This document shows, piece after piece, positions 26,676 through 35,520 of a stretch of DNA of 64,000 bases (positions within the stretch are counted from its first letter, which is position 1; each line of letters starts with the position of its first letter). The notes under the pieces were generated by a model. It was not told the DNA's origin. It searched no databases and worked only from the letters and a program-made list of their open reading frames with translations. Made by a program: the position numbers and the translations under genes. Source of the stretch: Variovorax beijingensis (GTDB taxonomy: Bacteria > Pseudomonadota > Gammaproteobacteria > Burkholderiales > Burkholderiaceae_C); contig NZ_VIVL01000001.1 of the NCBI RefSeq assembly GCF_007828835.1, positions 186,001 through 250,000 of the forward strand. Reading direction: 5' to 3'.

Positions 26676-26975
26676 ATGCCCTCTTCTTCTTTTTCCTCTT
26701 CTTCGCCCGTCTTCAACAGCATCGCAGCCATCCTGGTGAACCAGTTCGACGTGGCACGCGACGACATCGCGCCCGGAGCCGCCTTGTCCGAGCTCGGTCT
26801 CGATTCGCTTTCGCTGATGGAGTTCGTGTTCGCGGTGGAAGACGCCTTCCATCTTCGCCTGCCCGAAGACCGGCTCGATCCGCGCGAGGCCGGCATCACG
26901 CTCGGCCGCCTGTGCGAGGCGATCGAGGCCGAGATCGACTGCAAGCTCGATTCGCCGATGGCCGTGCAGGCGTGA
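26676..26975 (+). CDS. acyl carrier protein
   Basis: A 99-residue acidic carrier protein with the phosphopantetheine site LGLDSLSLMEF (Ser44) after a Ser-rich N-terminal tail. The C-terminus is longer than in the housekeeping AcpP and ends MAVQA. It is probably a specialised ACP for the adjacent ketosynthase: its TGA overlaps the ketosynthase GTG (GTGA). No fabD, acpP or fabG neighbour is present, so it is not the fatty-acid synthesis copy. Confidence 0.88.
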   Translation: MPSSSFSSSSPVFNSIAAILVNQFDVARDDIAPGAALSELGLDSLSLMEFVFAVEDAFHLRLPEDRLDPREAGITLGRLCEAIEAEIDCKLDSPMAVQA

Positions 26976-28204
26976 GCGGCGCGCGCGTTCACGTCACGGG
27001 CATCGGCTTCATCACACCGCTGGGCTGCACCGCCGAGTCGTTCGACGACGCACTGTTCAACGGACGTTCCGCAGTCCGCGCGCGAACGCTCGAGATCGAA
27101 GGCCTCGATCCGGCCGAACTGGCCGTGGCCGCCTGCGATTTCGATGCGGCCGCCGTGCGCAGCAGTTCGCGCCTGCCACTCGATCGGGGCACCGCCATGG
27201 CAGTCGCGGCCGCGCGCGATGCCGCCGCGCAGGCCGGGCTCCGGTCCGGCAGCGTCGACCCCGAACGCCTTGGCATCTTCTGGGGCAGCGGCCTGGCCGG
27301 CGCCGGCAGCTTCGACGACACCACGCGCGCGCTCTACGGCGAGCGACGCCGCATGCGGCCCACGACAGTGCTCACCGTGATGCCCAACGCCGCGGTGGCG
27401 GAACTCGCACTGCAGTTCGGCGCACAGGGCGCGGCGATTGCGTATGCCTGTGCCTGTGCGTCGTCGGCCGTGGCCATCGGCGAGGCGATGCGCGCCATCC
27501 GGGGCGGCTGGATCGACACGGCCATCGTCGGCGGGCACGAGGCCATGCTCACGCCGGGCGTGATGGCCAGCTGGCATGCGATGCGCGTGACGGCGCCGCC
27601 GCCGCCCGGTGCACCCGGCAGCGCCTGCCGCCCGTTCTCCGGCGACCGCGCAGGCTTCGCACTCGGCGAAGGCGCGGCTGCGCTGGTGCTTGAATCGGAT
27701 GCCGGCGCGCGAAGCGCCGTCCGTGCCTCTTCGCTCTTTCTGGCGGCCTATGCCACCAACTGCGACGCCACGCACATCACCAATCCCGATCCCGCCGGCC
27801 AGGTGCGCGCCATGCGCGCGGCACTGCGCGATGCGGGCATCGAGCCCGCGCAGGTCGGCCACATCAATGCACACGGCACCGCCACCACCGCGGGCGATGC
27901 GGCCGAGGCTGCGTCCATCCGCGAAGTATTCGGCCGTGCCACGCCCGTGAGCGCCACCAAGGCCATCCACGGCCATGTGCTGGGCGGCGGCGGCGCGATC
28001 GAACTGGTGGCGGCGCTGCGAACGCTGGCGCAAGGGGTGCTTCCGCCGACGGCCAACCTTCGGGTGCCCGACGCGGCCTTCGACGTCGACTTCGTGCTCG
28101 GCGAGGCGCGCGAAGCCCGCGACCTGCGCTACGTGCTTTCCAATTCGTTCGCGTTCGGCGGCACCAACGCCGTGCTGGTCGCGGGCCGCGCCATGGACCG
28201 CTGA
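26972..28204 (+). CDS. beta-ketoacyl-ACP synthase, FabF-like
   Basis: A 410-residue condensing enzyme with the thiolase-type double fold. The catalytic cysteine lies in AYACACASSAVAIGEAM (Cys162 most likely) and the two histidines in HINAHGTATTAGD and KAIHGHVLGGGGAIE. NSFAFGGTNAVLV closes the family pattern, with the Phe gate. It is similar in size to FabF but clearly more divergent. The GTG start is coupled to the acp stop. With the hydrolase and ACP it makes a compact set lacking a ketoreductase, dehydratase or acyltransferase. Confidence 0.88.
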   Translation: MSGARVHVTGIGFITPLGCTAESFDDALFNGRSAVRARTLEIEGLDPAELAVAACDFDAAAVRSSSRLPLDRGTAMAVAAARDAAAQAGLRSGSVDPERLGIFWGSGLAGAGSFDDTTRALYGERRRMRPTTVLTVMPNAAVAELALQFGAQGAAIAYACACASSAVAIGEAMRAIRGGWIDTAIVGGHEAMLTPGVMASWHAMRVTAPPPPGAPGSACRPFSGDRAGFALGEGAAALVLESDAGARSAVRASSLFLAAYATNCDATHITNPDPAGQVRAMRAALRDAGIEPAQVGHINAHGTATTAGDAAEAASIREVFGRATPVSATKAIHGHVLGGGGAIELVAALRTLAQGVLPPTANLRVPDAAFDVDFVLGEAREARDLRYVLSNSFAFGGTNAVLVAGRAMDR

Positions 28205-28270
28205 GGAGCGCGACGACGGACTGGGTATGCTGGCGCTTTCGTCGCCGCATCCGCAGAAAATCCGTCATCC

Positions 28271-28753
28271 ATGCGCAGGCTCGCCACCCCCCAGGACCTC
28301 GAAGCGGTCTTCTCCATCTACATGCACGAGAGCGTGGTCCCGTTCCTGGGCTACGACCCCATGCCGCTCGATGAATTCCGCGCCATCTACAAGGAGCTGG
28401 TCGACAGCCGCAGCTTCTATGTCTATGAAGCCGATGGCCGTGTCGCAGGCTTCTACCGCGCGACGCGCTATCCGGGCCGTGCGCGGCACGTGGCCTGCTT
28501 CGGCACGCTCGCGGTCGATCCGTCGCTGCACGGCAAGGGCATTGCGCAGGCCATGGTGAGCGATGCCATCGCCAGGCTCAAGGCCGAGGGGGTCAAGCGC
28601 ATCGAGCTCTACGCCGAGAGCGACAACGCGCCGGGGCTGCGCTTCTACGAGAAGCTGGGCTTCGAGTACGAAGGCACCCTGCGCAAGTTCTACAAGCGCG
28701 CCGGCCAGGCCGACTACATCGACGACCACCTGCTGGCGCTGCTGATCGACTGA
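28271..28753 (+). CDS. GNAT family N-acetyltransferase
   Basis: A 160-residue single GNAT domain. The acetyl-CoA binding loop is in LAVDPSLHGKGIAQAMVSDAI (about residues 78-98), followed by the ELYAESDNAPGLRFYEKLGFEYEGTLRKF pattern of RimI/YhbS-type enzymes. The tail YIDDHLLALLID resembles phosphinothricin/aminoglycoside-like acetyltransferases, but the substrate is not predictable. It is 66 bp after the ketosynthase gene and converges with copA. Confidence 0.85.
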   Translation: MRRLATPQDLEAVFSIYMHESVVPFLGYDPMPLDEFRAIYKELVDSRSFYVYEADGRVAGFYRATRYPGRARHVACFGTLAVDPSLHGKGIAQAMVSDAIARLKAEGVKRIELYAESDNAPGLRFYEKLGFEYEGTLRKFYKRAGQADYIDDHLLALLID

Positions 28754-28769
28754 GATCGACGGGGAGGGC

Positions 28770-31010
28770 TCAAGGCTTCCAGCGCCGCAGCAGCAGCGCA
28801 TTGGCCATCACGCTGACGCTCGACAGCGCCATCGCCGCACCCGCCACCACCGGGCTCAGCAGCCCGAAGGCGGCCAGCGGAATGCCGGCCACGTTGTAGG
28901 CAAAGGCCCAGAACAGGTTCTGCCGGATCTTGGCCACCGTGCGCGCCGAGAGCTCGAGCGCCTCGGCCACGAGCGACAGGTCGCCGCGCATCAGCGTGAT
29001 GCCCGCCGCTTCCATCGCCACGTCGGTGCCGCCACCCGCAGGCGCCATGGCAATGCCCACGTCGGCCGCGGCCAGCGCGGGCGCATCGTTGGCACCGTCG
29101 CCGATCATCGCGACCACCTGGCCGTTCTTCTTCAAGGCGCTGACCTGCGCTGCCTTGTCGGCGGGCAGCACCTCGGCGCGCACGTCCTCGGCCGCAATGC
29201 CGAGCCGCGCCGCCATGGCCTGCGCGGCGCGCAGGTTGTCGCCCGAGATCATCACCACGCGCAGGCCGCGTGCATGCAACGTGCGGATGGCTTGCGCGGC
29301 CTCGGGCTTGGGCTCGTCGGCAAAGGCCAGCAGCGCCTGCACCCGGGCAGCACCCGCCGCGTCGAAACGCAGCAATGCGGATACGGTGGCACCCTGCCCG
29401 TGCAGATGCTCGAGCTGCGCGGCGTCGATCACGGCGCCGAGCTCCGCGCACCAGCGCAGGCTGGCAATGGCCCAGGGCTCGCCATTCACCAGACCGCGCA
29501 CGCCGCGGCCAGGCATCGCCTGCATCGCATTCAGTGGCGGTGCCTGCACGCCGCGCTGTGCGGCAGCAGCCATCACGGCACGCGCCAGCGGATGCTCGCT
29601 GCCGCCTTGCAGGCTGGCGGTGGTTGCGAGCAATGCGGCTTCATCGCTGCCGCCCGCCACCGGCACCAGCGCCGTGAGCACCGGCCGGCCCAGCGTCAGC
29701 GTGCCGGTCTTGTCGAAGGCCACGGTGCCGACGCGGTGCGCAAGCTCCAGCGCCCGCGCGTCCTTGATGAGGATGCCGCGGCGCGCCGCCACACCGGTGC
29801 CGGCCATCACGGCAACCGGCGTCGCCAGGCCCAGCGCACAGGGACAGGCAATGACCAGCACGGCCACCGCATGGATCATGGCAGCCTCGATGCCGGCGCC
29901 CGCAAGCAGCCAGCCTGCCAGCGTGGCCAGCGCAATCGCCAGCACCACCGGCACGAACACGGCCGCGACCTGGTCCACCAGCCGCTGGATCGGCGCCTTG
30001 GCCGCCTGCGCGTCCTCGACCAGGCGGATGATGCGCGCCAGCACGCTCTCGGCACCCACCGCGCGCACCTCGACGACCATGCGGCCGTCGCCATTGACCG
30101 CGCCGCCCGTCAGTGCGTCGCCAGGTCCCTTCGGCACCGGCAGCGGCTCGCCCGTGAGCATCGATTCATCGACCTCGGACTGCCCCTCGATCACGCGCGC
30201 ATCGGCGGGCACGCGTTCGCCCGGACGCACCGCGAGCCGGTCGCCCACCATCACCTCGGCCAGCGGCACGTCGCTTTCGCCGCGCGGGCCGACCAGATGC
30301 GCGGTTTCGGGCCGCAGCTGCTGCAGCGCGCGGATCGCCGAAGTGGCCTGCCGCTTGGCGCGCGCCTCCAGCCACTTGCCGAGCAGTACCAGCGTGATCA
30401 CCACCGCCGAGGCTTCGAAATACAGATGCGGCACGCCGCCGTGCCCCGCATGCACGCCCGTGGCCGCGCGCCACCAGAGCCAGAGCGACAGGCCGAATGC
30501 CGCACTGGTGCCGAGCGCCACCAGCAGGTCCATGTTGCCGGTGCCCGCCTTTGCGGCATGCCAGCCTGCGCGATAGAAGCGCGCCCCGAGCCAGAACTGC
30601 ACCGGCGCCGCCAGCAGCAGCTGCAGCCAGGGCGGCAGCATCCAGTCCTGCCCGAAGGGTTGGCCGAGCATCGGGGCGAGCAGCGGTATCGACAGCAGCA
30701 GTCCGATGGCCACGGGCGCGAAGCCATGCCAGGGCGACAGCGCAGCCGCCTCGTCGGCCGCGCTGCTGGCCGCGCGCGGCTCGTAGCCGGCGGCACGCAC
30801 GGCGCGGCGCAGGCGGGCATCCAGGTCCTCGCCGCCGGCGGCGGTCACGCGCGCCGATTCGGTGGCGAGATTCACGCTGACCTCCTGCACGCCCGGCACG
30901 TTCCTGAGCGCGCGTTCGACGCGCATCACGCAAGAGGCGCAGGTCATGCCGCCGACGGAAAGATCCAGGGTGCTCATCGGGTCGCTCAAGTTGTGCAGCA
31001 GATTGTCCAT
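28770..31010 (-). CDS. copA: P1B-type copper-exporting ATPase CopA
   Basis: A 746-residue heavy-metal P-type ATPase with one N-terminal metal-binding domain (GGMTCASC at about 20-27). The ion-pathway CPC motif lies in [12 protein letters not shown], the phosphorylated Asp in DKTGTLTLG, the [11 protein letters not shown] motif in the N-domain and [16 protein letters not shown] in the hinge. These mark a Cu(I) exporter that removes copper from the cytosol. It is divergent from copZ-cueR. ATG 31010 is used; MSTLDLSV at 30977 is an alternative start. Confidence 0.93.
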   Translation of the reverse strand: MDNLLHNLSDPMSTLDLSVGGMTCASCVMRVERALRNVPGVQEVSVNLATESARVTAAGGEDLDARLRRAVRAAGYEPRAASSAADEAAALSPWHGFAPVAIGLLLSIPLLAPMLGQPFGQDWMLPPWLQLLLAAPVQFWLGARFYRAGWHAAKAGTGNMDLLVALGTSAAFGLSLWLWWRAATGVHAGHGGVPHLYFEASAVVITLVLLGKWLEARAKRQATSAIRALQQLRPETAHLVGPRGESDVPLAEVMVGDRLAVRPGERVPADARVIEGQSEVDESMLTGEPLPVPKGPGDALTGGAVNGDGRMVVEVRAVGAESVLARIIRLVEDAQAAKAPIQRLVDQVAAVFVPVVLAIALATLAGWLLAGAGIEAAMIHAVAVLVIACPCALGLATPVAVMAGTGVAARRGILIKDARALELAHRVGTVAFDKTGTLTLGRPVLTALVPVAGGSDEAALLATTASLQGGSEHPLARAVMAAAAQRGVQAPPLNAMQAMPGRGVRGLVNGEPWAIASLRWCAELGAVIDAAQLEHLHGQGATVSALLRFDAAGAARVQALLAFADEPKPEAAQAIRTLHARGLRVVMISGDNLRAAQAMAARLGIAAEDVRAEVLPADKAAQVSALKKNGQVVAMIGDGANDAPALAAADVGIAMAPAGGGTDVAMEAAGITLMRGDLSLVAEALELSARTVAKIRQNLFWAFAYNVAGIPLAAFGLLSPVVAGAAMALSSVSVMANALLLRRWKP

Positions 31011-31016
31011 GCCCCG

Positions 31017-31047
31017 AGGCTAAAGTCTCACATCATGGCAAGGTCAA
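31017..31047 (-). promoter_or_regulatory. predicted CueR-type copA promoter
   Basis: On the minus strand TTGACC (31047-31042) and TAGCCT (31022-31017) are spaced by 19 bp, the unusually long spacer that MerR/CueR activators need. Between them lies ACATCATGGCAAGGT (plus strand, 31030-31044), recurring nearly unchanged at 31082. The box overlaps the spacer, as in known CueR promoters. Confidence 0.6.
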
Positions 31048-31078
31048 GCCGGGGTACGCAGTGTCCCTGCGCTGGACA

Positions 31079-31109
31079 TTGACATCATGAGAAGGTTCAA
31101 ACTGGCGAT
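31079..31109 (+). promoter_or_regulatory. predicted CueR-type copZ-cueR promoter
   Basis: TTGACA (31079-31084) precedes the copy ACATCATGAGAAGGTTCAA (31082-31100). Nineteen bases after the -35 stands a poor -10 (GGCGAT). The half-site AAGGT is shared with the copA side. The two boxes are in the same orientation although the genes diverge, so one may be the main site. Confidence 0.45.
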
Positions 31110-31145
31110 TCGTTCACTTCATTTCATTCAACAGGAGCAAAGACG

Positions 31146-31340
31146 ATGAGCCAGAAATTCCAGGTCTCGGGCATGAGTTGCGGCCACTGCGTGAGCGCGG
31201 TGCAGAACGCGGTACAGACGGTGGACCCCGAGGCGCAGGTCACGGTGGATCTTGAAACCGGCCATGTCGACGTGCTGAGCGCGCAGCCTCGAAAGGACAT
31301 CGTGGCAGCAATAGAGAACGCCGGCTACAGGGTCCAATGA
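31146..31340 (+). CDS. copZ: copper chaperone CopZ (heavy-metal-associated domain)
   Basis: A 64-residue single HMA domain with the Cu(I) ligand motif GMSCGHC (Cys12, Cys15) and the babbab layout of CopZ/Atx1 chaperones. It carries Cu(I) to CopA or to its regulator in the cytosol. ACAGGAG lies before the ATG, and its stop overlaps the cueR start (ATGA), so the pair is coupled. Divergent from copA. Confidence 0.92.
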   Translation: MSQKFQVSGMSCGHCVSAVQNAVQTVDPEAQVTVDLETGHVDVLSAQPRKDIVAAIENAGYRVQ

Positions 31341-31744
31341 GCAGCTTCGGCACCACCATCTCGATCGGCGAGGCCGCACGGCTCTCGGGTGTCTCGGCGC
31401 GCATGGTGCGGCACTACGAGGGCCTGGGCCTGCTGCCCCCGGTGGCGCGCACCGAAAGCGGCTACCGCCAGTACGGCGATGCCGACATCCACACGCTGCG
31501 CTTCATCAAGCGCTCGCGCGATCTCGGTTTCTCGATGGAGGAAATCGCCGAGCTCGTGGGCCTGTGGCACAACCGCCGGCGTGCGAGTTCGAGCGTGAAG
31601 CGCATCGCGCAAAAGCACCTGGGCGAACTGGAGCAGCGCATTGCCGACATGCAGTCGATGCGCCACACGCTCGCGCACCTCGTGCACTGCTGCCACGGGG
31701 ATGCGCGCCCCGACTGCCCGATCCTCGACGACCTGGCCAGATAG
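31337..31744 (+). CDS. cueR: Cu(I)-responsive MerR-family regulator CueR
   Basis: A 135-residue MerR protein. The winged HTH is at about 8-35 (ISIGEAARLSGVSARMVRHYEGLGLL), followed by SGYRQYGDADIHTLRFI and a coiled-coil. The C-terminal metal loop is HCCHGDARPDCPIL with Cys119 and Cys127, eight residues apart as in E. coli CueR Cys112/Cys120. This is typical of Cu(I)/Ag(I) sensors and suits the adjacent copA and copZ. It is likely autoregulated through the boxes at 31030 and 31082. Confidence 0.92.
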   Translation: MSSFGTTISIGEAARLSGVSARMVRHYEGLGLLPPVARTESGYRQYGDADIHTLRFIKRSRDLGFSMEEIAELVGLWHNRRRASSSVKRIAQKHLGELEQRIADMQSMRHTLAHLVHCCHGDARPDCPILDDLAR

Positions 31745-31764
31745 GCTCTCCCACGGTGTTCCTG

Positions 31765-31785
31765 AAAAAGGGGATCAGGCTCCCC
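31765..31785 (-). terminator. rho-independent terminator of the TerB-like gene
   Basis: On the minus strand GGGGA (31785-31781) and TCCCC (31774-31770) pair around a six-base loop and are followed by TTTTT (31769-31765). The stem starts inside the 3' end of the leftward gene 31775-32767. Confidence 0.6.
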
Positions 31786-32767
31786 TGACCAGCGACAGCA
31801 CCTTTCCGGCATCGAGGGTGCGGGCCTTTTCCTGGATGGCCGGCAGGTACTGGGTCTGCAGGCTCTTGCCTTCCTGCACCACGCCCGAAAAGGTGTCCTT
31901 GAGCATCTGCGCCGAGAGCGTGCGGCCGCCGGCGTAGTAGCGCTTGGCCACATGCCCCAATGCATAGGTCGAGGCGAAGCTCATGCCCGAGCTCACCGCC
32001 TGGTTGCCGAGGCCGCGCAGCAGTCCGCCACCCATTTTGCCGAGCAGGCCGCCGAGCAGCTTGCGCCCGGCCTGCTCCAGGTACTGCGAGGTCAGGCCCA
32101 CGCCGACCGTGGCCAGGAAATCCTTCACGTGGCCGCTGTCAAGTTCGTAGCCGTAGGCCTTGCCGATGCGGTAGACCAGCTTCATCTGCAGCGGAATGAT
32201 CGCCATGGTCGAGAGCGTCTCGGGCAGCAGTTCGAGCGCGCCGTTGAGGATGGACGCATTGAGGATCGACTTGTCGAGCTCCGCGCTGTCAGGCGATGGC
32301 TCAGCGGCAGCTGGCGCGACGGCCGTGCCCGTGCCGGTGGCCGCCGCCGGCACCGCTGCCGCAATCTCTTCCGCCTGCTGCGAGAACTGCGCCGCCGAGG
32401 CAGCCAGCCCGAGCGAGGTGCGCACGTCCGCCAGGAACATGCGCTCGGCATCGGACTGCGCGCCGTCCGCATCGCACACGCACACCGCCATCTCGTAGGC
32501 CAGCTGCTTCGATTCCGTGCTCTTCAGCTCGCCCGCGACCGAAGCCAGCGAGACGCGCTTCATCAGGACGTCCTGGTAGAGCGTGGGCAGGTTCACGCCG
32601 TCGGCTTGCGAAAGACCTTCGGCAATGCGCTTGATCTCGGCACGTTCGCGCTCGTGCTTCTCGCCATCGACGAAGGCGGCCAGGAGGCTGAGGGACACGA
32701 TGGCCCGGGTTTCGGAAGGTGTCACGTTCGAATTTCCACTGGTTGAGGGACAAAGTTCGTTCGGCAT
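31775..32767 (-). CDS. TerB-like/YcjF-like hypothetical protein
   Basis: A 330-residue protein. Residues about 20-140 are an acidic helical TerB-like region (LAAFVDGEKHERERAEIKR, then AYEMAVCVCDADGAQSDAERMFL), a tellurite-resistance type metal-binding fold. A Pro/Ala linker (about 150-175) follows, then a hydrophobic half with Gly-rich helices (LLGGLLGKMGGGLLRGLG) resembling DUF697/YcjF. Membrane association is likely. A TTG at 32803 and a GTG near 32727 are alternative starts. It borders the DnaA-box region and is divergent from creB. Confidence 0.6.
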   Translation of the reverse strand: MPNELCPSTSGNSNVTPSETRAIVSLSLLAAFVDGEKHERERAEIKRIAEGLSQADGVNLPTLYQDVLMKRVSLASVAGELKSTESKQLAYEMAVCVCDADGAQSDAERMFLADVRTSLGLAASAAQFSQQAEEIAAAVPAAATGTGTAVAPAAAEPSPDSAELDKSILNASILNGALELLPETLSTMAIIPLQMKLVYRIGKAYGYELDSGHVKDFLATVGVGLTSQYLEQAGRKLLGGLLGKMGGGLLRGLGNQAVSSGMSFASTYALGHVAKRYYAGGRTLSAQMLKDTFSGVVQEGKSLQTQYLPAIQEKARTLDAGKVLSLVRGA

Positions 32768-32817
32768 GGGGCCCAAAGGTTCCGCCGCCGGTTCTCCCCA
32801 CAAAGCTTGGGCAACTC

Positions 32818-33181
32818 TGTGGATAACACTCGCACTTCCTTGTAAGAGAAAGCTAAGTGGTTGATCTATATGAAAAATCTACAGTCTGCCCAAATATGAG
32901 GCAATGAATTTCTCGCACGGGAAAACGCCTTTGGCAGATTTTCCGGAGCGTGTCAAAGGACAACTCTGGGGAGATTTCCGGCACAAGCAGGGCGTTATCC
33001 ACAGGGCCGGCGCTTCCAGCAATGTTGTTCCTTTTGGCGCGACAGCACGGAAGCGCAGCTGCGCACAGTGACGCGGGCATGACAAGTCCATGTCACGCAA
33101 GGGAAAAAGTGCCATGTCCACAGACCGGCCCCGCCCTTATCTACTACTACTAATTTGAATAAGAGAAATAAGAAATAGAAA
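32818..33181. other. oriC: candidate replication origin (DnaA boxes, GC block, DnaA-trios, AT-rich tail)
   Basis: The 526-bp gap between the TerB-like gene and creB has no convincing gene. It has two perfect DnaA boxes, TGTGGATAA (32818-32826) and TTATCCACA (32995-33003), plus ATGTCCACA (33114-33122, 7/9). After the third box come a GC block (33125-33136), CTACTACTACTAA (33141-33153; complement reads as repeated 3'-GAT triplets) and an AT-rich stretch to 33181. This is the box, GC cluster, DnaA-trio, AT order described for bacterial origin unwinding elements. No DnaA gene adjoins it, so oriC identity is an inference. Confidence 0.6.
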
Positions 33182-33293
33182 CGGGGACAGCGCCGTGCCC
33201 GAAAAAAAGTCCGTGAACGGCCGCGCCGTGTTCGCGGCGCCACGCGGCCAAACCGGCCGTCGCCGGACGGCGCCCGCTCGCTAACATCCGGGG

Positions 33294-34079
33294 ATGAGCT
33301 TCAAACCGCGGATCCTGATCGCCGAAGACGAATCGGGCATTGCCGACACCCTCCAGTACGTGCTGAAGAGCGACGGCTTCACGCCGGTCTGGTGCGCCAC
33401 GGCCGAAGACGCCATCGCGCAGTTCGCGCAGGAGCCGCCGGCGCTCGCGATCCTGGACGTGGGGCTGCCCGACCTCAACGGCTTCGAGCTGTTCAAGCGG
33501 CTGCGCGCGCTGAACCAGTCGCAGGGCGGCGCCGAGGTGCCGATGCTGTTTCTCACGGCCCGAAGCGACGAGATCGACCGCGTGGTGGGGCTGGAACTCG
33601 GTGCCGACGACTACATTGCCAAGCCCTTTTCGCCGCGCGAACTGGTGGCGCGGGTGCGCACCATCCTGCGGCGCAGCGCACGAGCCGCCCCTGGAGGGAC
33701 CGCAGGCCCCGGCGATGGGGTACCCCCTCGAATTCCGGGCGCGGCGCCTCCAGCGCCCGCTCAGCCCCCCGCAATGCCCTTTGCATTGGACAACGAGCGC
33801 ATGCAGATCCGCTACTACGGACGCCTGCTCGAGCTCTCGCGCTACGAATACGGACTGCTGCGGCTGCTGGTCCAGCGGCCCGGACGCGTGTTCACGCGCG
33901 ACGAGCTGCTGCAGCTGGTCTGGGACGACGCGAGCGACAGCTTCGACCGCACCGTCGACGCCCATGTGAAGACCCTGCGCGCCAAGCTCAAGGCCGTGGC
34001 GCCCGACGTGGAGCCGATCCGGACGCTGCGCGGCACCGGCTATGCGCTGAACGAAGAATTGCCTCTCAACGCGCCGTGA
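33294..34079 (+). CDS. creB: response regulator CreB
   Basis: A 261-residue OmpR-family regulator. The receiver (about 1-125) has the acidic pair ED at 11-12, phospho-acceptor Asp55 in LAILDVGLPDLNG and KPFSPRELVARVRTI. A Pro/Gly/Ala-rich linker of about 30 residues at 130-160 is longer than usual. The winged-helix domain ends with RTLRGTGYAL. CreB binds direct repeats TTCAC-N6-TTCAC, and one such Cre tag lies before creD at 40212. CreBC senses envelope or penicillin-binding-protein status in several Gram-negatives. The GTG of creC overlaps its stop (GTGA). Confidence 0.88.
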   Translation: MSFKPRILIAEDESGIADTLQYVLKSDGFTPVWCATAEDAIAQFAQEPPALAILDVGLPDLNGFELFKRLRALNQSQGGAEVPMLFLTARSDEIDRVVGLELGADDYIAKPFSPRELVARVRTILRRSARAAPGGTAGPGDGVPPRIPGAAPPAPAQPPAMPFALDNERMQIRYYGRLLELSRYEYGLLRLLVQRPGRVFTRDELLQLVWDDASDSFDRTVDAHVKTLRAKLKAVAPDVEPIRTLRGTGYALNEELPLNAP

Positions 34080-35515
34080 GCAGGCGCACGCGCATCTTTA
34101 TCGGGATTCTGCTGATCTACACGGCGGGCATCGCGTTCCTGCTCTACCGCGTGGTGTCGGACATCGATCCGCGCTATCGCGAATCGGCCGAGGAATCGCT
34201 GGTCGAGACTTCGCAGCTCATGGCCAGCCTGGTCGAGCAGGACGTGATCGCGGGCGCCCTCAACACCGCGCGGCTCGAGCCGCTGTTCCGCACGGTCTAT
34301 GCGCGCGAGTTCTCCGCACAGATCTACAACCTGCACAAGAACCGCGTCGAGCTGCGCGTGTACGTCACCGACCGCAGCGGCCGCGTGGTGTTTGATTCGC
34401 TCGGCAGGCACCTGGGCGCCGACTATTCGCAGTGGAGCGACGTGAGCCGCACGCTTGCCGGCCTGTACGGCGCGCGCACCTCGCGCGACGTCGACGGCGA
34501 CCCCCGCACTTCGGTGATGTACGTGGGCGCACCGATCCGGTGGAACAACGAGATCGTCGGCATGGTGAGCGTCGGCAAGCCGGTGCAGAGCTTCGGCCAG
34601 TTCGTGGAGGACGCGCGCGCCCGCACGTTGTGGGTGGGCGTCGGTTCGGGGCTGGCGCTGCTGCTGCTGGCGGTGATCGTTTCGGTCTGGCTGGTGCGGC
34701 CTTTCGGGCTGATCTCGGACTACTGGGCCTGGGTGCGCGCGCAGCGCACGCTGAGCCTTTCGCGCATGGCGCGGCGCGCGGTCGATGCGGTGCGCACCGG
34801 CTTCAGCGAAATGCGCGATGCGCTGACCGGCCGCAACTACGTGGCCGACTACGTGCAGACCTTCACGCACGAAGTGAAGAGCCCGCTCTCGGCGATCCGC
34901 GGCGCGGCCGAGCTGCTGCAGGAGCCGTCGATGCCGCATGCCGAGCGCGAGCGCTTCCTGAAGAACATCGAACGCGAGACGCAGCGCATCCAGGAAATCG
35001 TCGACCGCATGATGGAGCTCACCGCACTGGAAACCCGCCACGGGCTGGACCGCACGGAGCCGGTGGTGCTGGCTTCGCTGATCGAGGACATCGCCCTCAG
35101 CGCGCAGCCCGCGGCGGCCAAGCGCAGCATCCAGCTGCGCGTGAACATCCGCGCCGAGGCCCGCACCGAGGGCGATCCGTTCCTGCTGCGTCGCGCCATC
35201 AGCAACCTGCTGGACAACGCGATCGATTTTTCACCGCAGGGCAGCGAGGTATTGCTGACGCTGGAGACCACCTCGAAGCTGGCGCGCGTGAGCGTGCGCG
35301 ACCATGGTCCGGGCATTCCGGACTACGCACAGGAAAAGGTCTTCCAGAAGTTCTATTCGCTCGCGCGGCCGCACAGCCGGAAGAAGAGCACCGGGCTCGG
35401 GCTGGCCTTCGTGAAGGAGATTGCCGCGCTGCACCGCGGGCGCATCGAGCTCGGCAATGCGGCGCGCGGCGGCGCGGTGGCCACGCTCACGCTGCCGCTG
35501 CTGTCACACCACTGA
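34076..35515 (+). CDS. creC: sensor histidine kinase CreC
   Basis: A 479-residue kinase with membrane spans at about 7-27 and 183-205, a CreC-type periplasmic sensor between them (YAREFSAQIYNLHKNRVELRVYVTD) and a HAMP-like linker. The phospho-acceptor box is FTHEVKSPLSAIRGAAELL, with His as in CreC, and the HATPase_c domain has SNLLDNAIDFSP, DHGPGIPDYA and STGLGLAFV. The GTG start is coupled to creB. The order creB-creC with creD about 3 kb away and a PBP1A in between is not the compact creABCD of E. coli. Confidence 0.9.
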   Translation: MSRRTRIFIGILLIYTAGIAFLLYRVVSDIDPRYRESAEESLVETSQLMASLVEQDVIAGALNTARLEPLFRTVYAREFSAQIYNLHKNRVELRVYVTDRSGRVVFDSLGRHLGADYSQWSDVSRTLAGLYGARTSRDVDGDPRTSVMYVGAPIRWNNEIVGMVSVGKPVQSFGQFVEDARARTLWVGVGSGLALLLLAVIVSVWLVRPFGLISDYWAWVRAQRTLSLSRMARRAVDAVRTGFSEMRDALTGRNYVADYVQTFTHEVKSPLSAIRGAAELLQEPSMPHAERERFLKNIERETQRIQEIVDRMMELTALETRHGLDRTEPVVLASLIEDIALSAQPAAAKRSIQLRVNIRAEARTEGDPFLLRRAISNLLDNAIDFSPQGSEVLLTLETTSKLARVSVRDHGPGIPDYAQEKVFQKFYSLARPHSRKKSTGLGLAFVKEIAALHRGRIELGNAARGGAVATLTLPLLSHH

Positions 35516-35520
35516 GCGGA

